A stretch of 47,277 bases of DNA from an uncultured Ruminococcus sp. (lineage in GTDB: Bacteria > Bacillota > Clostridia > Oscillospirales > Acutalibacteraceae): the NCBI GenBank assembly GCA_902790475.1, contig CADASG010000046.1:1-47277 (forward strand), written 5' to 3'. The notes below the pieces were generated by a model that did no database searches, was not told where the DNA came from, and saw only the letters and a list, made by a program, of their open reading frames with translations. This document shows positions 42,428 to 47,277 of the stretch, one piece after another. Position 1 is the stretch's first letter, and each line of letters begins with the position of its first letter. Position numbers and translations under genes: made by a program.

Positions 42428-45400
42428 ATGGCTTTTACACATCTTCATGTACACACGGAATACAGCCTGCTTGACGGCGCTTCGCGTATCGGCGATATCG
42501 CCAAGGCTGCAAAGCGCAAGGGCTTTGATTCCCTTGCTATCACCGACCACGGCGTAATGTACGGCGTGGTTGATTTTTACCGCGCCTGCCTAAAGGAGAA
42601 CATCAAGCCCGTGATCGGCTGCGAGGTCTACGTAGCTCCGCGATCGCGCTTTGACAAAACGGGCGCTTATGAACGATACTATCACATGATACTGCTCTGT
42701 GAAAATCAGACAGGCTATCAAAATCTGATAAAGCTTGTGTCCCTCGGGTTTACCGAGGGCTTTTACTCAAAACCGCGCGTAGACGACGAGCTGCTTGAAC
42801 AATACAGTGAGGGCTTGATCTGTCTGTCCGCGTGCCTTGCCGGAGAGATACCCCAAAAGCTGCTCAACAACGATTACCAAGGCGCAAAGGAAAGGGCACT
42901 GTATTACCGCGATCTGTTCGGCAGGGATAACTTCTTCATCGAGCTGCAAAACCACGGGATACCTGAGCAGCGGCGAATAATTCCCGGTTTGGCAAGGATC
43001 GCCGAGGAGATCGGCGTGGGGATTGTCGCCACCAACGACAGCCACTACACCGAACGCGCCGACAGCGAGACCCATAAGATACTGTTGTGCATCCAGACAA
43101 ACACGACCGTCAACGACGACAACAAGATGGAGTTCCAAACCGACGAGTTTTACCTCAAAACCGAGGAGGAGATGCGCGAGCAGTTCCCCGATTTTCCGCA
43201 GGCTATCGAGAATACGCATAAGATCGCCGAACGCTGCAACGTCAGCTTCACCTTCGGCGAGCGCAAGCTTCCGCGTTTTGATGTTCCGAACGGCGAGGAT
43301 CACCTCAGCTTTTTCAGGCGCGGATGCTTTGAGGGACTGCGCCGACGCTACGGCGACGCTCCCGACCAAAGTCTTGTTCAAAGGCTGGAATACGAGATAT
43401 CAGTCATTGCCGATATGGGCTTTGTGGACTACTATCTGATAGTCAACGACTTTGTGCAGTACGCGAAATCGCACGGTATCCCCGTCGGTCCCGGCAGAGG
43501 CTCGGGCGCGGGCTCGCTGTGCGCCTACTGTATCGGCATAACCGACGTCGATCCGATAAAATACAATCTGCTCTTTGAGCGCTTCCTCAACCCCGAACGA
43601 GTCAGTATGCCCGATTTCGATATCGACTTCTGCAAGGAGCGCAGGGGAGAGGTAATAGATTATGTGGTGAACAAATACGGCAGCGACCGCGTAGCTCAGA
43701 TCATTTCCTTCGGAACAATGGCGGCACGCGGCGCGATACGCGATGTGGGCAGGGCGCTTGCCGTTCCCTACGCCGCCGTTGACAGCGTGGCGAAGCTGGT
43801 GCCGATGGAGCTGAACATCACCATTGACAAGGCGCTTGAGGTCAGTCCTGAGCTCAAACAAAAATATGAAGGCGACGATCAGGTAAGGCAGCTTATAGAT
43901 GTTGCGCGAAAATTGGAGGGTATGCCGCGCCACGCCACAATGCACGCGGCAGGAGTGGTCATCACCGACCGCCCGGTTTCCGACTATGTTCCGCTGTCAA
44001 AAAACGACGACAATGTGGTTACCCAGTTCACCATGACGACACTCGAGGAGCTGGGACTGCTTAAAATGGACTTTTTGGGACTGCGAAACCTTACGGTCAT
44101 CGCAGACGCGGAGCGGCTGATCTCCTATGCGCACCCTGACTATGACCCCTCGGTGATGCGTGACGACGACCCGAAGGTTTACCGAATGATCTCCTCGGGA
44201 CACACCGAGGGCGTGTTCCAGTTTGAAAGTCAGGGCATGAAGAACGTGCTCACTCAGCTGCGCCCCGAATATATGGAGGACTTGATCGCGGTGCTCTCGC
44301 TTTACCGCCCGGGACCGATGGACAGCATTCCCACCTATATCGACTGCCGCCACAATCCCTCACACATACGCTACAGGCACCCGAGGCTTAAAGAAATCCT
44401 CAACGTCACCTACGGCTGTATCGTGTATCAGGAACAGGTCATGCAGATCTTCCGCGAGCTCGCAGGTTACAGTCTCGGACGCGCGGACATAGTGCGCCGC
44501 GCCATGAGCAAAAAGAAAAAGGACGTGATGGAGCGCGAGCGCGAGATATTCATCCACGGTTTGACCGACGAAAACGGCGGCGTTATCGTAGAGGGCTGCG
44601 TGAGACGCGGAATCGGCGAAGCTGTTGCTCGGGAGATTTTTGCCGAGATGGAGAGCTTTGCCTCCTACGCCTTCAACAAAAGTCACGCGGCGGCGTATGC
44701 TGCTGTATCCTACAAGACAGCGTGGCTCAAATGCTATTATCCTAAGGAATACATGGCGGCGCTGCTGTCCAGCGTGCTCGACAATCAGAATAAGCTTGCC
44801 GAATATATCGGCGAGTGCCGCCGCTTGGGCATTGAGGTGCTGCCGCCAAACGTCAACGAAAGCGGACAGGGTTTTACCGTAAGCGGCAGGAATATTCGCT
44901 ACGGGCTGCTTGCCGTCAAAAATTTAGGCAGACAGTTTATCTCCGAAATAATCCGTGAACGCCGCCTAAAGCCCTACTCCTCGCTGTACGATTTTTGCCG
45001 CCGTCTCTACGGCAAAAACATGAACAGCCGCGCCATTGAAAGCCTGATAAAGTGCGGCGCGTTCGACGGCATGGGAGCCAACCGCCGCCAGCTGCTTACG
45101 ATCAGCAAAACCGTGCTCGATGACGCGGAGTATGAGGCGCGCCACCGACTTAACGGTCAGATCTCTATATTCGATCTCGCAGAAAACAAGTCGGAATCCC
45201 GCGTCGGCGAACCTGAGCTTCCGCCGCTGGAGGAATTCTCACGTGCCGATCTGCTTCAAATGGAAAACGAGATCGCGGGAATGTACCTCAGCGGTCACCC
45301 GATGGACGACTATTACGATTTTGCCCGAGCCGTTCGCGCCGACCGAACAGGCGCGATCATACGCAATGACGGCGGCAAATACTTTGACGGGAAAAAGGTT

Positions 45401-45907
45401 TGTCTGGTGGGTATCCTTTCCAAGGTGAAGTCCCAGATAACAAAAAACAATAAAATGATGGCGTTCGTCACCATTGACGACCGGTACGGTATGCTTGAAT
45501 GCGTGGTCTTTCCCAATGTTTACGAGCAGTTCGGAGCGCTGCTGAACGAGGGGTGTGTGGTGGTGCTGCGCGGCTCGCTCAATTTCAAGGAGAACGAGGA
45601 GCCGAAGCTGATTTGCGACACGGCTGAACAGGCGCGCACCAATGAGGAATGCCGCGCTATGGGAAGGTCTGTGCAGCCGCAGCAGCCTCAGGCGCTGTAT
45701 CTGCGGATAGACGACCTCAACACCGACATGTTCCGACGCGCCAAACGGGTGCTCGATATCTTTGAAGGAAACACTCCCGTGGTTTTCTATCTGACGGCTG
45801 CCAACCGCAAGGTCAAGGCTCCGCGCGGCATGTGGACGCAGCTCAACGACGTGATGATCGGCGAGCTAAAGTATCAGCTCGGCGAGGAAAACGTGGCGGT
45901 GAAATAA
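42428..45907 (+). CDS. dnaE: DNA polymerase III alpha subunit, DnaE type
   Basis: The 1159-residue replicative-type polymerase has an N-terminal PHP domain (THLHVHTEYSLLDGASRI, metal ligands), the C-family polymerase core with catalytic Asp396, Asp398 and Asp400 in PDFDIDFC, and PGRGSGAGSLCAYC. The helix-hairpin-helix region and a C-terminal OB domain (about 990-1070; VCLVGILSKVKSQITKNNKMMAFV) complete it. Firmicutes usually also have PolC; this is the DnaE class, which lacks an inserted exonuclease. AGGTGA lies before the ATG, in the end of xseA. Confidence 0.97.
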   Translation: MAFTHLHVHTEYSLLDGASRIGDIAKAAKRKGFDSLAITDHGVMYGVVDFYRACLKENIKPVIGCEVYVAPRSRFDKTGAYERYYHMILLCENQTGYQNLIKLVSLGFTEGFYSKPRVDDELLEQYSEGLICLSACLAGEIPQKLLNNDYQGAKERALYYRDLFGRDNFFIELQNHGIPEQRRIIPGLARIAEEIGVGIVATNDSHYTERADSETHKILLCIQTNTTVNDDNKMEFQTDEFYLKTEEEMREQFPDFPQAIENTHKIAERCNVSFTFGERKLPRFDVPNGEDHLSFFRRGCFEGLRRRYGDAPDQSLVQRLEYEISVIADMGFVDYYLIVNDFVQYAKSHGIPVGPGRGSGAGSLCAYCIGITDVDPIKYNLLFERFLNPERVSMPDFDIDFCKERRGEVIDYVVNKYGSDRVAQIISFGTMAARGAIRDVGRALAVPYAAVDSVAKLVPMELNITIDKALEVSPELKQKYEGDDQVRQLIDVARKLEGMPRHATMHAAGVVITDRPVSDYVPLSKNDDNVVTQFTMTTLEELGLLKMDFLGLRNLTVIADAERLISYAHPDYDPSVMRDDDPKVYRMISSGHTEGVFQFESQGMKNVLTQLRPEYMEDLIAVLSLYRPGPMDSIPTYIDCRHNPSHIRYRHPRLKEILNVTYGCIVYQEQVMQIFRELAGYSLGRADIVRRAMSKKKKDVMEREREIFIHGLTDENGGVIVEGCVRRGIGEAVAREIFAEMESFASYAFNKSHAAAYAAVSYKTAWLKCYYPKEYMAALLSSVLDNQNKLAEYIGECRRLGIEVLPPNVNESGQGFTVSGRNIRYGLLAVKNLGRQFISEIIRERRLKPYSSLYDFCRRLYGKNMNSRAIESLIKCGAFDGMGANRRQLLTISKTVLDDAEYEARHRLNGQISIFDLAENKSESRVGEPELPPLEEFSRADLLQMENEIAGMYLSGHPMDDYYDFARAVRADRTGAIIRNDGGKYFDGKKVCLVGILSKVKSQITKNNKMMAFVTIDDRYGMLECVVFPNVYEQFGALLNEGCVVVLRGSLNFKENEEPKLICDTAEQARTNEECRAMGRSVQPQQPQALYLRIDDLNTDMFRRAKRVLDIFEGNTPVVFYLTAANRKVKAPRGMWTQLNDVMIGELKYQLGEENVAVK

Positions 45908-45930
45908 ATCAGATGAGGGAAAAATGATTT

Positions 45931-46725
45931 ATGAAGATAGTTAATATAGACAACGGAAATGAATTTGATTTCGGAAAAACCTCGGAGGATTACGCGAAGT
46001 ACCGCGACATCTATCCCGAAAGCATGTATGAAAAGCTGATTTCCTTCGGTGTGGGAAAAAGCGGTCAGACCATTCTCGACCTGGGCAGCGGAACGGCTGT
46101 CATACCCGTCAGGCTCAGCGGTACGGGAGCGAGGTTTTTCGCGACCGATATCTCGGAAAACCAGATCCGCCTCGGCAGAAGTATAGCTGAGAAAAAGGGT
46201 ATAGGCAATATAGATTTCAGGGTATGTTCAGCCGAGCAAACAGGGTTTGACGACAACAGCTTCGATGTTGTGACGGCTGCGCAGTGCTTTGGGTATTTCA
46301 ACGCTGAACGCGCCGCAGAGGAGATTTGCAGGGTTTTGAAGCCGAACGGGATGTTCTGTAAGATCTTTATGGACTGGCTGCCGTGTGAGGACAGTCTGAT
46401 AGCTGAGATGGAAAACCTTGTTTTGAAATATAACCCCGGCTGGAGCGGAGGCGGCTTTGAGAAATTCCGTTACTCTTATCCCTATTGGGCTGAGGGCAGG
46501 TTTGAGATAGAAACTATCCATTCATACAGGGAAACGCTTGAATTTTCAAAGGAAGCGTGGATAGGCAGGGTCAAAAGCTGCCGCGGCGTAGGCGCCGCTT
46601 TATCGGAGAGCGAGACCGGGAGATTTGTCAAAGAGTACCGCGGCTTGCTTGAAAAATACGGCGAGCCGCTGCGGTTAAAGCATCAGATACACATTGAGAT
46701 ATACCGTTCGGTCAAGGAGGTGTGA
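45931..46725 (+). CDS. Class I SAM-dependent methyltransferase
   Basis: The 264-residue protein has motif I ILDLGSGTAVIPVRL (about 48-62), the acidic end of strand two (FFATDISENQIRLG), and a strand-four region FDVVTAAQCFGYF. These bind S-adenosylmethionine. The substrate is unknown. GAGGGA lies some 14 nt before the ATG, rather far, and an out-of-frame ATG at 45924 lies between. Its TGA falls inside the ribosome site region of the next gene. Confidence 0.85.
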   Translation: MKIVNIDNGNEFDFGKTSEDYAKYRDIYPESMYEKLISFGVGKSGQTILDLGSGTAVIPVRLSGTGARFFATDISENQIRLGRSIAEKKGIGNIDFRVCSAEQTGFDDNSFDVVTAAQCFGYFNAERAAEEICRVLKPNGMFCKIFMDWLPCEDSLIAEMENLVLKYNPGWSGGGFEKFRYSYPYWAEGRFEIETIHSYRETLEFSKEAWIGRVKSCRGVGAALSESETGRFVKEYRGLLEKYGEPLRLKHQIHIEIYRSVKEV

Positions 46726-46727
46726 TG

Positions 46728-47108
46728 ATGACAGAAGTGCTGTTGTTCAATATTAAAGGTGAAAAAGCCATTAAGATAAAGAACCTGTGCCGCAGGCTGT
46801 ATATCGGCGTGCGCGAGATACCGAGAGAGGAGTTCGGAGTAAAGCTGAGTGCGCTGCTCGGACTTTCGGACGATAAAAGTGAGGCTTCCGGATCGGATTT
46901 TGAAGAGGAAATGCTCTATCTTAATGGGTTTTCCAACCCGATGCTTGACATTTTTCTCAGCCAGCTCCGCCGTCAAAAGGCAGGAGTTGCGCTCAAAGCG
47001 GTTCGCACCGATACGAATACAGACTACACCCCGTACGAGCTGTACCGGGAGATCTCAGCCGAACGCGCCGCGCTCAGTAAAGGGAACGTAAAAGTTCATC
47101 CCTCCTAA
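46728..47108 (+). CDS. DUF3783-like protein
   Basis: The 126-residue cytoplasmic protein resembles the DUF3783 family of Firmicutes: VLLFNIKGEKAIKIKNLCRRL at the start, EEMLYLNGFSNPMLDIFLSQLR in the middle, and VALKAVRTDTNTDYTPYELYREI near the end. Function is unknown. ATG 46728 is chosen because AAGGAGG lies 7 nt upstream; GTG 46722 and ATG 46725 are too close to it. It overlaps or abuts the methyltransferase stop and is probably co-transcribed. Confidence 0.8.
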   Translation: MTEVLLFNIKGEKAIKIKNLCRRLYIGVREIPREEFGVKLSALLGLSDDKSEASGSDFEEEMLYLNGFSNPMLDIFLSQLRRQKAGVALKAVRTDTNTDYTPYELYREISAERAALSKGNVKVHPS

Positions 47109-47277
47109 AAAATTTAATCGCAGTGACCTGTAGTCTGTTTCAACTAAAATTTTACAAAACAACGTTTGTTATCGCACCAAAGCCTTCTCCCGGGAGCAAT
47201 GTCAACAACTTAAGCTCTATCGTTTTGATGGTATTTAACAGAATGATGTTTTTTAGTGCGTGGGAAAGAGCGGTTGG
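47109..47277. other. AT-rich tail with a possible partial minus-strand frame
   Basis: No clear gene or terminator is seen. On the minus strand a frame is open from the window edge to a stop at 47152-47154 (41 codons, ending GEGFGAITNVVL). I do not recognise it, and its composition is unlike the neighbouring genes. It may be the end of a gene, a dispersed repeat or chance. Confidence 0.2.

Noticed and set aside
46065-46521. Minus-strand open frames within the methyltransferase gene
   Set aside because: They are shadows of a gene with a clear SAM-binding motif and lack start signals.

Overview
The window looks like a chromosomal segment of a spore-forming, anaerobic gut or rumen Firmicute of the Ruminococcus / Oscillospiraceae type. 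The evidence is a complete spoIIIAA-AH operon, dockerin-bearing secreted proteins of cellulosome type, an IspH to ribosomal-protein-S1 arrangement typical of Clostridia, a T-box leader, and Prp-dependent processing of L27. I see no rRNA, tRNA, CRISPR array, prophage or full-length IS. Coding is dense and mostly on the plus strand; only hisH-hisF run on the minus strand.

Layout. Positions 1-330 are repeat-rich, non-coding DNA. 344-3102 hold rplU-prp-rpmA with a promoter and structured leader, then obg and mrnC. 3134-6136 hold a lipoprotein GH13 alpha-amylase with a CBM26-like module plus an SseB-like protein. 6146-8669 hold a secreted CotH-kinase/dockerin protein. 8688-10185 hold hisH-hisF (minus) behind a leader containing an intrinsic terminator. 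10245-13912 hold an RpiR regulator, a BaiN/YhiN-type flavoprotein, cmk and plsC. 13893-15916 hold ispH and an S1 gene whose junction appears to have lost part of the first S1 domain. 16078-18680 hold an HD-domain protein and ligA. 18741-23398 hold spoIIIAA-AH. 23565-25892 hold a secreted leucine-rich-repeat/Fn3 protein. 26158-30710 hold aroB-aroA-aroC-pheA. 30767-32487 hold a tryptophan T-box and a TrpB2-type synthase. 32684-39039 hold two dockerin proteins, one with an unrecognised triplicated domain and one a 1442-residue BspA-like repeat protein. 39071-47108 hold a zinc-ribbon protein, nusB, a TsaD-like M22 paralogue, xseA, dnaE, a methyltransferase and a DUF3783 protein.

How the genes work together. 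The aro genes and pheA take the shikimate route from DAHP towards chorismate and phenylpyruvate, and the Trp-sensing T-box adds indole-to-tryptophan capture. The eight spoIIIA genes encode the mother-cell half of the sporulation feeding-tube channel. The amylase, CotH protein, LRR proteins and dockerin proteins form a scattered extracellular set. Two dockerins are almost identical in DNA, while the CotH dockerin is divergent, so at least two cohesin specificities may exist; no cohesin or scaffoldin is in the window.

The most notable non-coding signal is a family of short (about 120-136 bp) MITE-like elements. They carry terminal inverted repeats GGCAAYACCGCAYAATTCA and 4-bp target duplications. 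There are three complete copies and two partial or edge copies, several lying directly upstream of genes. Other points worth a second look are the broken IspH-S1 junction, an AT-rich patch inside ispH, the hisH leader terminator, the unknown repeat domain in the 648-residue dockerin protein, and the absence of xseB beside xseA. All functional calls come from reading motifs by eye; no database search was run.
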